From: Effrenium voratum
Lineage: Eukaryota; Sar; Dinophyceae; Suessiales; Symbiodiniaceae
DNA: 64,000 bases
Reading direction: 5' to 3'
Assembly: GCA_963377175.1 (NCBI GenBank)
Contig: CAUJNA010001757.1
Coordinates: forward strand, 668,268 to 732,267
Shown here: one piece after another, positions 45,420 to 58,200 of the stretch
Layout of the letters: each line of letters opens with the position of its first letter
Numbering within the stretch: position 1 is the first letter of the stretch
The notes under the pieces: model-generated
The model's input: only the letters and a program-made list of their open reading frames with translations
What the model was told of the DNA's origin: nothing
The model's database searches: none
Position numbers and translations under genes: made by a program

Positions 45420-47930
45420 GTTTGTAATAAAAATAATGAAACACGTGGGAATTCGCCGCAGGTACTCAACAAACACAGATGCAAAAGAACAATTCAAATG
45501 ACCGGCCGCCCAATCAACTAGCACGCTTGCGAAGCGCAGGCTGCATGGACTCCTGCGTGTCAAAAACTCGCCGCAGAAGTTCGCAGTAGCAGGCCAAACC
45601 ACCTGAAACCTGGCCACAATTCAGAGGCCCGTCGCCAAAAAAAGACACCGAGAAAGCGACCAGCATGAGCACAGAATCCCTCTGCCGCTTTTTCCGCGAG
45701 ATGCGCGACCCTTCGGCGGCGGCGCGTTAAGTATGCAGGTGTTTTCATGCCTGCGCAAATTTTACGGACTGTCAGCTGCGCATTTTTTACATGCAATTTA
45801 TACAAAACGCGATAATTCGCTGCGATGTCCGCATTTGGTTGCTTCTGCAAAAAAGTGAAGACGTCCAAAAAAGTTATCTCTAGTTATTTTAGCTAGTTTT
45901 ACTTATATTATTTATTCACAGTTAGTTCTAGTTATCTTAGATACACAACTGCTAGTTCTGCTAACCTTGGCTTTCAGTCACCTTATACCAATTAACGAGA
46001 CCACGTTGTGTTGAATACCGCAATGAACATGACATAGAGTTTGTCTGGGAGTTCTAGAGGCGCTTGCAGAACCTTTTGCTTGCAGACTAGTTCGCGGGTT
46101 GGGTTTCCTTCTGGCTTGCCGTGAGCCATCCCCATTCGAGTTGATTCCTTTTTTTGGGCCACCAGGAAAGAACCACACTGAGCAGCAGAAGATCGCGGCG
46201 ACTGCCTAGACCCAACAGGCGCGTCGGGGACGTAATGGAAGAGCTGTTTTGCATTGCAAGTCAAACAGATCTATTGGCCTTAGAATGATTCACGGATTCG
46301 ACCACCCCCCCAGGCGCAGATCGCCTTGGAGGCAAAGAAAGCAGAGTTCAGGAACAGGGTTTCGGTTGAACCTTGGGGGGCCAGGGGCTGGGCCCCATAT
46401 ACCTCCAAGACAAAGCCATTTTCAGCTTTGATCCTTGCTCAGACCCTCCCCTTACTGCAGAGGCATCTCTAAAGAGGAGCTTCTAGAGTTGCCGCAGGAA
46501 CCCTACCTAATTGTTTGGAACCGCGGCCACAAATTCATGACCCCCACCCAGATCCCAATTAAGAATTACTTCGCTCTTCAAGAAGTGAAAGCCGTGCAAC
46601 GATTAGTTCGCAGCAGTGTGGGGAAAGACACCGGGTTCTGATGAACTTGAGGGCTGCGCAACAGTGCGCCATTCCACTGTGGAGTTCTCCCTGCGCCCAC
46701 GTTTTACGTCCCAGCCCAACCCAAAACGAATCTGCGTGATACACAGCAAAGATCCGTGCAAAGTTCACAAAACTTGCTTTGATACATCTCCAAGCAGCAA
46801 AGGTATCCTAACGTTCGAAAGTCTTTGGCCCACTCGAGCTGCTGGCAAAGCAATTGGCACACCTGCGAGGTCCGCAAGATAACCGTGTCGACGATCCACG
46901 CCACTGCAAGCGAGCAAGGCAAGGCAAGCCGTGCCGGTTGCAGAAAGGTTTCGACTTCTGCATGCTGGGCCACTGTCTACCCGTGGGTGGGATTGGGTCA
47001 CTGCCTGGTTTCAGGATTCCATGCAGGTGCCAGAGTCGTGCCCATGCACCTGAAAGAGATATTGGGTATTGCCTGAACAGGAGGATAAGTACACGTAGAT
47101 GGTCTGAGGGAAAAGCGGCTGGTTGTGTGGCGCAACACCTACGGCTCCTTGGCCAGCGCCAAACTGGGCTTGTGACCTGAGGTTTGGACGGGTTGGAGGG
47201 AGAGTAGTTATGTTTCCTGTGCCACTTTTGGGCCCCCTTGCTTGCATTTTTAAATGACCGCCCGCTATACTTGCAAATGTAGCGTTTCTTGTACAAATGC
47301 ATTTTTGTAAAATTGCCTTTTCTCAATGAAATGCCATTGTTCTACAAAACATGGCTGCAAAGGGTCAAGTGTCAAACTTGTTGTGCTTGTCGGGTTCTTA
47401 TCTTTTTCCTTTTGGGGTCCAGGCTACATTGGTCAGGGGGGCGAATCCCTTCTTCCTTATAACGCAGGTCCCCTAATAATCGGCTTTCCAAAATCCCACG
47501 GCTGAAATCGGCGTTTTTCCAAAGTCCCACGGCCGGGAAGACAAAATTTAGCAAAGCATTATTTCAAGTCTTCGCGACCCCAACCCGAACCGTATTAGGG
47601 AGCCCGTTTTTCCATTCCATTTACACTCCTTTTTCGGAAACAGCTGTTTCCTTGGAGGTAAGAGAGTTCGAGGGTTCAGGCTCGATGCAGCGATCTCATC
47701 TGAGATTTGGGTTTGCGCTGGCGGTGCGCTCTCGCTGTGGTGCGCATTTGTGGCTTTTGCTGGCAGGGGCGGCAGTTCTGGGCTCGCACTATGTTTTTCC
47801 AGGAAGCCTCCCGCCAAACGCGTTTTTTTGAAGCAGTGCAAATTTGATGGCAGGGGCCTGGCCCGCAAGGTTCGCACTACGGGCCTTGTGCCAAACGCAT
47901 TGCGAAGGTTTCTTCAGAATTGGCAGCCTT
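45420..47930. other. Unassigned stretch
   Basis: An AT-rich TAGTTCTAGTTATCTTA patch lies at 45880-45960. The minus-strand segment 46973-46704 is coding-looking (AEVETFLQPARLALPCSLAV) but unassigned. No tandem repeats or recognised genes. It would be intron if the 28.1-kb exon joins the gene at 52-61 kb. Confidence 0.3.
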
Positions 47931-47933
47931 ATC

Positions 47934-48172
47934 CAACTTGCACGAAAAATCGCACCGCCAAGCTTGCACGAGGTAACTTGCGCGAGAAAGATCGCGCAGC
48001 CAAACTTGCGCGAGCCAACTTGCACGAGAATGTTTCGCACCGCCAAGCTTGCACGAGCTAACTTGCACGAGAAAGCTCACGCAGCCAAACTTGCACGCGC
48101 GAACTTACACGAGAAAGCTAGCGCAGCCAAACCTGTGCGAGCCAACCAGGGCGAGGAAGCTCGCGCGAGACA
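47934..48172. repeat. 42-bp tandem repeat (AACTTGCACGAGAAAGCTCGCGCAGCC)
   Basis: Five to six units of 42 bp. Because 42 is divisible by three, the plus strand gives a 14-residue repeat (KLARANLHEKAHAA) in a frame open from 47844 to 48317. I see no evidence that it is translated. Confidence 0.85.
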
Positions 48173-48190
48173 TGCGCGCACGAAAGTAAA

Positions 48191-48300
48191 GTTAGTAAAT
48201 TTCTTCAGGCAGCGCGGTGGGACGGAACCCGCTCTGCGAAAATGCCGCCCTGCGGAGGTTGGCGTCGCCGATGTTGAGGCTCTCGCGCGACCCTCTGCGC
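48191..48300. repeat. Dispersed GGTGGGA..GAACCC repeat, copy 1
   Basis: GTTAGT...GCGGTGGGACGGAACCC, TGCGAAAATG, TGCGGAGGTTGGCGTCG and CGCGACCCTCTGCG recur in the same order and orientation at 63855-63990. The hairpin seen in the other copy is broken here. Confidence 0.7.
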
Positions 48301-48309
48301 TTGCTTTTG

Positions 48310-49010
48310 ATGTCTAAGTCGCGCCAGAAAACAGTAAAAGCAGGCCCCTTCCACATCGGTCATAGACTGATCTTGAGAAGTGACATTGTGCGACACGTTG
48401 CTCATGGAGGCCACCTTTATGTGTGTCTTAGTTGATTAAAGGTGAAGAATGCTCATTGCGTTCAGATAGCGAGCCCTGCCTGGAGATGGCAAGCTGGCGA
48501 AGATGCGCAAGAGTTCACTGAGGACATGAAGGTTCTCATCCAGCACTCCTGGAATCCGGGAAGGTGGACAGAAACTGATTGGACTACTAACAGCTTCCAC
48601 GACGCCGTCAAAGTCTCCGAGCAGTCAGACTCCCCCTAACCACCACTTAGAACACGCCTCGCCCCTTTGCAGAGACTAACTTGGCTTTTGCAAAGGGGTC
48701 GCGGATTTTGAAATTGGGCCAGTGGGTAAATGAACTGCTCGGGGATTCACCCGCTTCCACCAGGATGTTTGCAATGGCTTTGTCGTTGGCGGGCGCTTGG
48801 AGTCAACATCGCCGTTCCCCCTAACGCATTCAAGGAACTCTGGCTCCCATCGCGCAAGCGCCCAAAAAAGCGCCTGGCCTAGCCAGTCGCAAGGGCAATG
48901 CCAGTTTTCACGCAGTAGCGCGCTTTGAATAAATTGAAGTTTAGCGGCAGATTTCCAGGGGGTTGCGAATCGCAAATTTTCGGCATACTTGCCAGCGACC
49001 TGCTTCGGGC
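48310..49010. other. Unassigned; possible minus-strand exon fragment at 48.68-48.97 kb
   Basis: Frame 48975-48676 minus reads CDWLGQALFWALARWEPEFL and ECVRGNGDVDSKRPP. It looks protein-like but matches no family I know. The remainder is featureless. Confidence 0.3.
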
Positions 49011-49019
49011 CGGAAACGC

Positions 49020-49375
49020 TGCGTGCTCTGCACAGGTGCCCCGCGCGTGCGCTGCACTACACACTGTACGCGCGCGCTGTACGTACGTACAATTCGTCTG
49101 CGCGCCGTACCGTACGGCCACCGAGAACACAGCAGATTTTTAAAGAGAACGCAGCAGATTTTGACAAAGAAAACAGCAGATTTCGGCGCACACTTTTTGC
49201 GCAACAGTCCGCACGTACGACTCGTTCCGGTGTCGGACAGCGCGCCGCAGTGTGTGTGTGTGTGTGTGCGTACGGCGCGCGTGCGCGCGCGTGTGGCTTG
49301 CGCGCGCGCGCCCAACGAGCACACACACACACGCAGCACGTTGCTTGCGCGTGCGCGCGACACACTCGTTCGCTG
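49020..49375. repeat. Alternating GC/TG/CA tract with short tandem repeat
   Basis: Three copies of a 22-bp AGCAGATTTT unit (starts 49131, 49153 and 49175) are followed by (TG)8, a GCGCGCGTGCGCGCGCG core and (CA)7 at about 49250-49335. The TG and CA runs can pair and the whole tract alternates purine and pyrimidine. Confidence 0.75.
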
Positions 49376-49379
49376 AGCG

Positions 49380-51690
49380 AGGTTGCAGACGAGGCGTGTC
49401 CATGGGCACGTATGCATTTTGTGTTTTTAGCGAAAGGGCCAGACCAGCTGACGGCAGCACAACTTTGAGTTTCTTTCTTCAACACGCCGTGTCGCCAGAA
49501 ATATGAGCTTGACACGCTGCTGCATCGGCCTTAAAGCGCGTGCTAGCTATTGATGCGCGGGCGCCAGTCTGTCACCGACACAGAGCTAAACGCAACCTCC
49601 AGCACTATTCGGCGGGTGGTTTATTTGGCCCGAATACTTGCACCCTGGTAATTTGTAGCTTGTACTTGCGCTATACTGCATCGTATGGTCTGTCATGAAC
49701 CAGGCACACGGCGTTGCCAAATCAACACTCAAGTCAGCAAAGCCGGTTGCTGCTGCTCACGCTTCACGTGTTGATTCTGCAAGTTTCAGACTGGGCTAGC
49801 GCAATAGTCGTCCATCTGCGGAAGTGTGGAAACAAATTGAGAACATGTTTGGGAGTTTTTGGGCGGGCTTCTTACTTTACCTCATGGTACGTATTACTTC
49901 CTATCAATGTTTCATCAAGTCAACTAATCATGACGCAGGGTTTCTTGCGCAAGCTAAACTTGTTGAAGAACCAGCGCCTGCTGCCGCAGCAGGCGCTGGT
50001 CCACAGTGCGTGAGTCAAGCGCATTTGTTCATCAAGTCTGCTGTCTAGTTCCCACTCAGACACGCGCTTTGCTTGCGTAACGCAACAAGTGTGGTGCCAA
50101 CTGCCAATCAGGCAACCGCCAGGCAAACAATTTGAAACAACAAACCACACTGACAATCTGTATCTGCGCAATGACTGGACAAAGCATTGCACCCGGTTGT
50201 GGCTGGTTTCAGCTACATATGTTGCCGCATTTTCAATCTTAGGCCTTGGGTTTTTGCCTCATCTATCTAGGGGTCGCTGTCGTTGAACTTCAGCTGCTGA
50301 TGGCTGGCGCGCATTTGATGACTCATGCCTGCAAAGCCAGGTGATTGGAACAATGCTGCCGTGCAAGGGGCAGTCAAAACTTCGAACAACACATCTCGCA
50401 ATCTACCACTCGTATCATCACTCGGCCGGGGCAACATTCTAGCGCGTGAGCCACAGCAAGCGGAAAGGCGGCAAGAATAATCGGCGGGCTGATTCGCTGC
50501 ATCGCAGATCCGACTTGCGCACAGTCATCTAGTATTCCTGGGTTGCCCAAACTCAGCCGAGTCTGAATCCTACAACTAGGGGAAACCCTTCGCCCCGCCC
50601 TACGGACACCGTTAGTCATCGTGACTCATGCGATTCATGATGTTGAGCAACCCAATGGGACTGGCTGACCGGAACCACCGTGCGGCGGTCCCTCCCAACA
50701 ATTCTGGGCGATTAATCATGTCATGCGTGACACTGACACTGGTCAAGGATGAGTCAGTGCAACGCAGGTCAAGTAGCGCCACATTGCGTTCCATGACATT
50801 GTTTGTGAGGGCCCTTTTCATCAATGAAACACGCCCGCAATCTCGCAAGGGGGGCTTGTTTAGATTTCATTCTTAGACCGTCAAGAGTCAAAAGTGAAGT
50901 TTCCTTAAAGTTGAGATGAAGGTGGAAGCAGTCGACTATTCCGTTCCCACATGTTCACAGGTGCTTCTCAGCCTCTCAGATCTCACACGCGTACACCCGG
51001 TGCACCATAGGAGCCACCGCGGCGGCTACCGAAGACCAGGGTTTGTTGCAGAAAGAAAGAGTGGCGGTGAAAGACATTTCAGGAGTCAGGTGCTGGCTTG
51101 TGCCCTGAACAGTCGTGGCCTGCTTCGTGGACGGCTGCTTTAGCTGCGCAAGCCTCCTATTTCACATGACCAGCGCAGAGGCCTGCGCGTCTCAAACTCA
51201 TATCAATCCACTCCTGATCTGGTTTCCGAAGACAACTTGGGCAAAAACTGCCACGGGCGCGCGCGCGCGTGTCATCAGGGTGAGTTACGCTCCTGATCCT
51301 TTTTTCTTTCTGATTCATGGCTAAATGAAAATCTGGACATCACACCAACTCTGAGATGACAACACTATGGGTGGAGCAGCTGTGACTTGCAGATTATTGA
51401 GCTATGTAGTCATTTGACTCACTGATCAACAACGTGCGCTTGCGACTGGTAGTGCTGGTTGGAACCTGCAACTTAACACATGTCACCCGATGTTTGGATG
51501 GGTTGTGCTACGCGTCACCCTGAACTTGCAACATCTTAGGTGTGGAGCCTGGGCTACTCTGCTTCGCGTGCTTCTGTCTTTGAGCCCGAGCGATGCCCTC
51601 ATCTTGCGTCGGTCTCGCTACTGATTGCGTGTGGCTCGAGCTCTTAGCAGCTGTTCAAAGCAAAGCAAACGCCATGAACCAGCCTCAGAG
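49380..51690. other. Unassigned stretch
   Basis: No gene recognised. Contains one perfect hairpin (49970-50000). Short frames on both strands without motifs. Possible intron sequence. Confidence 0.3.
49970..50000. other. Perfect 14-bp inverted repeat with 3-base loop
   Basis: ACCAGCGCCTGCTG (49970-49983), loop CCG, then CAGCAGGCGCTGGT (49987-50000). There is no T-tract after it and no flanking element to explain it. Confidence 0.9.
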
Positions 51691-51699
51691 TTTCGGATT

Positions 51700-51860
51700 C
51701 GCTCGCGCTGCCGCCCGCGGCTCGCGCGTCGCTCGCTCGTTGCGCGCTCACCACGCGCATCCCGCGCGCCGCCGCGCACGGCTCACTCATTGCACGCTGG
51801 TTGCGCGCCGCGCGCACGCCGCACGCACGCGCAGGGAGCGCGCGTGACCGCGCGCCCTTG
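51700..51860. repeat. GCGCGC-rich CTCGCGC/CACGC tract
   Basis: Degenerate CGCTCGCTCG and GCGCACGCCGCACGC words, similar in character to 43.5-43.8 kb. Arg/Ala/His-rich frames are compositional. Confidence 0.55.
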
Positions 51861-51942
51861 CCGCTACTGCTTTTTGAGGCTTGTCAAAGCATGACTCTCG
51901 GGTTTAAATAATTGGTGTTATCTTCAAACCAACCTCAACAAG

Positions 51943-52022
51943 CCCCCCCCCCCCCCCCGCCCCGCCCTCCCCAAGAAAACCTGAGACAGGTTTGTTCGCA
52001 AATATTGGCCCCCCCCCCCCCC
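51943..52022. repeat. Two poly-C tracts
   Basis: C16 at 51943-51958 and C14 at 52009-52022. They are G-runs on the strand of the carbamoyltransferase gene, about 200 bp past its sixth exon. Confidence 0.9.
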
Positions 52023-52231
52023 AAGCCAGCTCGTCAAACAGCAATGCGCAACGGCAGCGTCGCAAAACAGCCCAAGCCCGGCGAGCCCCACACCGGCTGT
52101 CCAAGTGTGAAATTCTTTTGGGGCTCGCGGCCGTCAACTCCCCACAATCTGTCACCAAACACGAGCAAAGCCTTTTTTGGCAACGAAAGCAGAAGAAGAC
52201 AAACCAACGTGACGTATGTGCAGTCAAGCCG

Positions 52232-52256
52232 CATCATGGCCCCCAGCGTCTTGTAT
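52232..52256 (-). CDS. Carbamoyltransferase exon 6 (YKTLGAMM), 3' end uncertain
   Basis: Acceptor ATCTGAG|GA completes the Gly codon from exon 5, then YKTLGAM. The family has a YxxLxxxM/F block here. A GC donor after ATGAT (52232) gives a 25-bp exon whose open codon is completed by the exon at 28170. Other donors (for example GC at 52220 or GT at 52212) are possible. Confidence 0.6.
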
Positions 52257-55200
52257 CCTCAGATCAGCTCAGGCAAAGCACTAATGTCGTCAAAACCTGC
52301 CTGCTGGCTTTCCGCGCGCGAAACCTCGATAAGCCAAGGATGCGACTAGGTGAAATAGAGAACAGTGGCCAAGACTTCGGGTTTGATTCTCAAGCGGCAG
52401 CCTTCATCAAAGCAGCTCACACCCATGTCGACGCCCAGCTTGCCAAGACGAAAGAGCCTTTTGCCTTGGCCCAGGTAGACGTTGAAAACACCTGGCCACG
52501 GGTGTGGGCTGCCCGTATTCGCGTGAATGCAAGACTAGGCCCAGTCAAAGATTCTATGCAAGCCAAGGCCAAAGCGTGCTTATTAGTGATGGCGCTGCTT
52601 CCACTAAGCTTTGCCGCCTTCCTTGAAAGAACTCAAGAACATGAGTATAGAAGTGTGGCCCCGCGTGTGAAGTCGGCTCCTTGACAAGGGTGCAAACCAC
52701 CGTGGCTGCGACGCTTGACAGACCCCAAGGGCAAGACCGCACGCTGTTGCGCATTGATTGAACACTCTGTGGACTTTCGCAGGTTCGGCCCTCAAACGCT
52801 CCGCGCGTTTTGCAATGTTGCACTCCGCTCGCAGAAGCTCCGTGAACTTTCTGGCTATCAAAACTTGTGCCTTTCGCATTGTGCAGCGCCCTCCACATTC
52901 TCTGGGGTGGCTTACTGTCAGATTTCGTTGCTTGGGTGTTTTGCACTGGCAAACAAGCTGCCGCTATCAAAGAAGAAACGACTAGCTAACCATCGAGCGA
53001 ACTGACCTTGACCAGCTTGCTAGGTAGCTAACACGCCAACTAGTCTGCTAACTCTGCCTGGCCAGCTAGCTAACCTAAGTGGCTACCAAGCGAACTCGCG
53101 AACTCGCAGCCTGGACGAGCCAATTCGCCAACTAGCTAGCAAAAAACTTAACCGCAAGCGAATTGCAAATTAACAAACTAAGCAAAGATAGTGGGAACCG
53201 GCTTAAGAGTAGACGCGCGCCACAGCACGTCCCCACTGATGGAAGGAAAGAACCATGCCCCGCGACACCATCATTGCCGCCGCCGTCGTAGCTCACCACC
53301 ATTGCAGAGGTGAATGGCGACGAGTAGAAACCCATGCGGGCGTGGGCTTCATGGTGGTCGACAAGACGCCACTGCCTCACTGCAAAGACCTGACACGAAG
53401 TTCGGACGCCTCCAACTTTTAAGCAACGTTGCTGAACACGTGTGTGAAGAAGGAAGGTGCGGGAGACTTTTATCAACACACACTTGGCAGCCTTCCCTTC
53501 GAGCGGCGACATGGTGTTCTCCATGAGGGGTTGCTGTCATCTGAAACCAACATCTGTCAGCAAGTGTAAACCTCGGACCCCTCACCTTCTATTGTCGCTG
53601 AAAGTCGTAGGTCAAAATTAGTATCTAACAGAGATTCCGTGCTTTTTTCGGCGACCCAGCAGAAAAACGATATCATACGAAACCCCACATCCGGGGCAGT
53701 GATTTGCCGAAAACGCACGGCGTAACGGGTCGGGACTATCCGGGTGGCGTCTTGCATTTTCCAGGCGAGCTTCTCGCTTTCGGGCACGGCTTGGCTGCAA
53801 TGTCAAGCAAATTGAAAGCCACCTTTCTGTTCATGTCCTGATCTCAACGCACATGTCTGGCGCTCAAGCACGCTGCGCCTCTTGGACAATCAGCGGCAGG
53901 CGACTGTACTCGAGCCGGTCTGTGAAGGGGTCCCCGGAAAAGAGGACCACTGCTCCGTAGTCAAAACCTGCAAAGCCGCAGGCCAAGCACACGTTTTCTT
54001 CTTGCTTTTCTGCAATTCGTCGTCTCTGGCTCGTGCTTGGCAGTGAACGCGACCAAAAAGCATTGCAGTTCAATTGCTCGAAAATTTGAACCAACAAGCA
54101 GCAGCCAACGCGTAACAGAAATCCGCTGATACCTCCAAACGGAGCTACGCATGTAGCGAAACACATTCGAGCGAAGCTGATTTGGTAAAAGTCTTGCAAC
54201 GATTGCCACCACGCATCTATACATTGGAGTCCCCACTATGAATCAAGCGGGGTCGGTCGCGCGCTCCCCTCGTCACAGAGACTCTTCTAGCAAGCTCATG
54301 TTTGCTGGGATGGACATAGTGCTTTCCAGACACTTTTTGCCAGCATCTGCAACCAACATTGGCCGTGCGCCAACCTGTGTGCACTGGCATGTGTGTTCGC
54401 GCGCGCACGCAAGCCTTTCACAGCGATGGCATTCCTCCCCCCGCCCCCGCCCCCCCCTCCCCCAGCCAACAATAGAAGCACCAACCACGACAGGTTTTTT
54501 ACCAGCCTGCTTCCTCCTGAAACGGTTGCACTTCAACAGATTGAAGCCAAACATAAGGCTGCTTTGAGAATGCTGTTTTTGGGAGCCTTCTTTTCAAAGC
54601 GGCTGCCCGGAATCAAAATGGCAAAGCAAATGAAAAAGAGCAGCTCTTCCAAAAGAACAACTCAAAGAATGAGCTCGCAAGACCCAAGGGGCAGGCTGCC
54701 CCAAAATTGCAACCCAACTTGCCACAAAGAACAAATCAGCAATTCAAAGCGCAACCTGTGTCAGAAGAAGGCTTGGGGACCCAAGCCGTGGTGGTTTTCC
54801 CGTTTTGGCGTCGAAGAGAAAACAATTGGTTGAAAAATGATATTTGCCTGGCAAAGCCTAGAGCAACATTTCGGGGCCGGTCCTGGAAGATGCAGTTCTT
54901 TACACATTGACACATTTTGGCGCACAGTAAAAAAGAGTTGGCCATTTGGAGCTTCGAAGAAAGACCGATTTATCACATAGCAAGCGGCGAGAAACGAAAA
55001 CACATCGAATTTTTACCTGTTTCGAGAAAAAGGCGCACGCCCAGTTTTCTTCAGAACCCAGAAAAAGGGGAGAAGAGTGGCGCGCCAACACACCGCGCAG
55101 GCGCACGTTTGGAGGATGGGGAAGGGCCGGGCTTCCCCGATCAAAATGTTTAGCCCTTAAAGACCAAGAAAAGAACTGGTTCGGGGCTTAGGGAAGTTCA

Positions 55201-58200
55201 GGTTTTGGGGTGGCTCTAGCGCTTCTCTAGCTGGGCTGGTTTAGGGCTGGTTTAGGTGTCCAGGGCGGGCCAGCTTTGGTCTAAGTAACTCTGAGTGAGG
55301 GCTGGTTTCTTTCAACCAGCCCTAAACCAACCCCGCCGTAGCGCCCATCCTAAAATCTAAGCCTCTCCCTTTTCCAAACCTTTATTGGTGGGGATGTGAT
55401 TTTAACATGAAAAATGCTACAAAACACTGTGTTTTACAGTGTTTTCTGGCACAACATGGCTGAGGACTAGGTAAAGTCGCACTTTTTGCGCATATCTTTG
55501 TTCTGGAGTATGCACCACCTCTAAGCTACTCACGTCTGGAGTACAGACCACAAAACTCCTATAGCAATAGGACAAGCCTACGTATTTTAAGACGGTCACT
55601 TGCCGCACACATATGGGTTGGACTTTCGCTTTGCCCTCACTTCAGCCTTGTACTTGTTCCCCTAGTATGCTCCTAATAGTCACAATACTTCCCTGATATT
55701 CCCATAACCCCAAGCATTCCACTTAATATTTTCTATTCCTTTAGCATTCTCTTACCCCTACTGTGGATGGACGAAATCCTGCACCACCAAGGAAACCCTG
55801 CAATAATGGTTCCCCTGTAAATACCAGCAACAATGGCTTCCTATGCTTTCAACCCCAACCACCCCGCCAGCCCGCAACCAAACCAAACCATGAGAGGCCC
55901 ACCCAAAAACCCAAACCTAAACCCACCCTAAACTTCCAGTCTTCTCTAGTCCTTTTTCAGCCAACCAACCCTAAACCAGCTTAAAGCCAGCCAGCAAAGA
56001 CCGCAGCCACTAAAGCCCAAACTTAACCCCAACACTAACCTTAACCAACGCCAAAAAAGCCTGAAGCCAATCCTCAACCAACCCTCAGCCAACCAACTAA
56101 ACTTTCTTAAGCCAGCCCTGAATCAATCCTAAACCAACTCAACCAGCCCTCAACCAACCAACTAATCCTAAACCATCGAGCCCCATCTTGAAACCTTTCC
56201 TCAACCAAACCCAAGCCAGCCCTCAGCCAACCAACCCTAACCAACCCAAAGCGAGCCCCAAACCAATCCTCAACCGAACCCACCCTACTAAAGCCGCAAC
56301 TCTTTAAGCCTATTCTCAACCAACTCTCAGCCAGGCCTCAACCAACCAACCCTAAACCAACTCTAAAGCTAGCCCCTTGACCGCCGCACCCTAAAACTTA
56401 AACTTAACCTTAAGCCAACCCAAAACATCCCCAAACCAAGCCCCAACCAACCCGCAGCAACACGCATGTGCTGGCCACAACCTCTGAAAAAGCTTCTCCT
56501 CTAGTGCTCCATGAGTGCTCAAGCAGTCATCACCTGGTGGTGCTCCTAGCGATTCTTCAGTGAGGCTCCAGTGCTCCTCTAGCGATTCTCAGCCCAAACA
56601 GAGGCCGAATGCTCCGTGGGTGCTTATGCTATGATCCTCTGAAATTAGTGCTCCTCCAGTGACCTCTCATAGCTAGAAAAAATCGAACTTGCGGCCGCCC
56701 CAATTTTTGCTTTTCCTGTTTGAGTGATCATGCACACTGCCCCCCAAGCGCTCATCCAGTGATCCTCTAATTGATTGTTTTGTTGAAAAAGCACACAAAT
56801 CTTTCACCTTAAGCCAGCCCCAGCCATCAACCAACCCTAAAGGAAGCTTTCAGCCAACCCGAAGCCAACCCAACTAGTCATTGCTTTTTCGGTGAATCAA
56901 ACTAATCCAACCCTTGCGCCCTGACCACTGCTCCTGGAGTAGCCTGCCCAACCGTATAGAACCACCCTACGGTTTAAGGTCAAGTTCTGGTCCTTCTCTA
57001 GTGCTCCGGCATCAGGGTGGGCTAGCTTTGGGCTCGTTTACGATTGGTTGTGTGGTTGGATGTTTGTTGATTTAGTGCTGGTTTAAGATTGGTTTAGAGT
57101 TGATTTAAAGTAAATTTAAGTTTCCAGGGCGCTCGAGGAAGGTGGCTGGGGGCTGGGCGCGCTTTGGGTTGGCTGAAGGCTTCTGTTAGGGTTGGTTTAG
57201 GGCTGGGCTGGTTTAGGCTTTTTCTTGGCGGTTGGTTCTCTGCTCTTTTCAACGGCCGTGGCCAGCCGCGCTGCAAGAGTGCTTGAGGAGTTGGTTTTAA
57301 GTCTAGACGGGGCTCTAGTGCTCCTCGGCCTAGCTTTAGGGTTGGTCTTTAGGGTTGGTGTTGGGTGGTAGTTTAGGATTGGTTCATGGTTTATGGTTTA
57401 AGGTTCAGTTTTAGGTTCAGGGCGGGACTCCAATGCTTCGGGCCAGGGTTGGCCAGCTTTTCGTAGTTAAGGTTGGCTTGCGTTGGTTTTTAAGGGTAGT
57501 TTTGGTGTTAGGGCACAACCCTAAACCGATGCCCGGAGCACTAGAGAAGGATTAGAGCCCGCCGGAGGAGCACTGAAATCCACCCCGGAACCTAAACCTA
57601 ACCTTGAACCCTAAACTTCTAGTCACTTCTCGAGTACTCTTTCAGTGCCAGCTTCTGAAGCCCAGAAAATCCTCAACGCCAGCCAACCCCAAACCAACCC
57701 AAAGCTGGCCTACCCTGACCTCCGCACCACTCACAAAGTACCCAACCAAAGCCAGCCTGGATAGCACTAACCAGCCAGCCCTCTAGCACCCAACCCTGAC
57801 CAGCCAGCCCTCAACCAGAGCAACCCTACTAGAGCCCCGAAACCCTAAACCTATCCTCAACCAACCCACAGCCAGCCCTCAACCAACCAACCCTGAACCA
57901 ATCAAACCAACGCTAAACCAATCCCAAACCAAGCCTCTCAGCCCTCAACCAAACTACGCTTGTCTTCTTTCAGCGCTCTCCTCCGGAGCTTGGCTAGCCA
58001 CAACCTCTAAAAAATGCTAAAAAATCGAACTTGCAGCCAGCCCAGTGCAACAGTGATCGTACACCCTGCTCCGCCAGTGCTCCTCGAGTGCTCATCCAGC
58101 GATCCTCTGTTTGATGGTTTAGTGAAAATCTGGCTCCAACTCTGCCAGTGCTTTTCCGTTGCTCCTTCAGTGCTCCTCGAATGATCAGTACTCCATCTTC

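Noticed and set aside
51992..52684. 230-codon plus-strand open frame as a gene
   Set aside because: It lies antisense to two carbamoyltransferase exons (52491-52423 and 52256-52232) and has no recognised domain.
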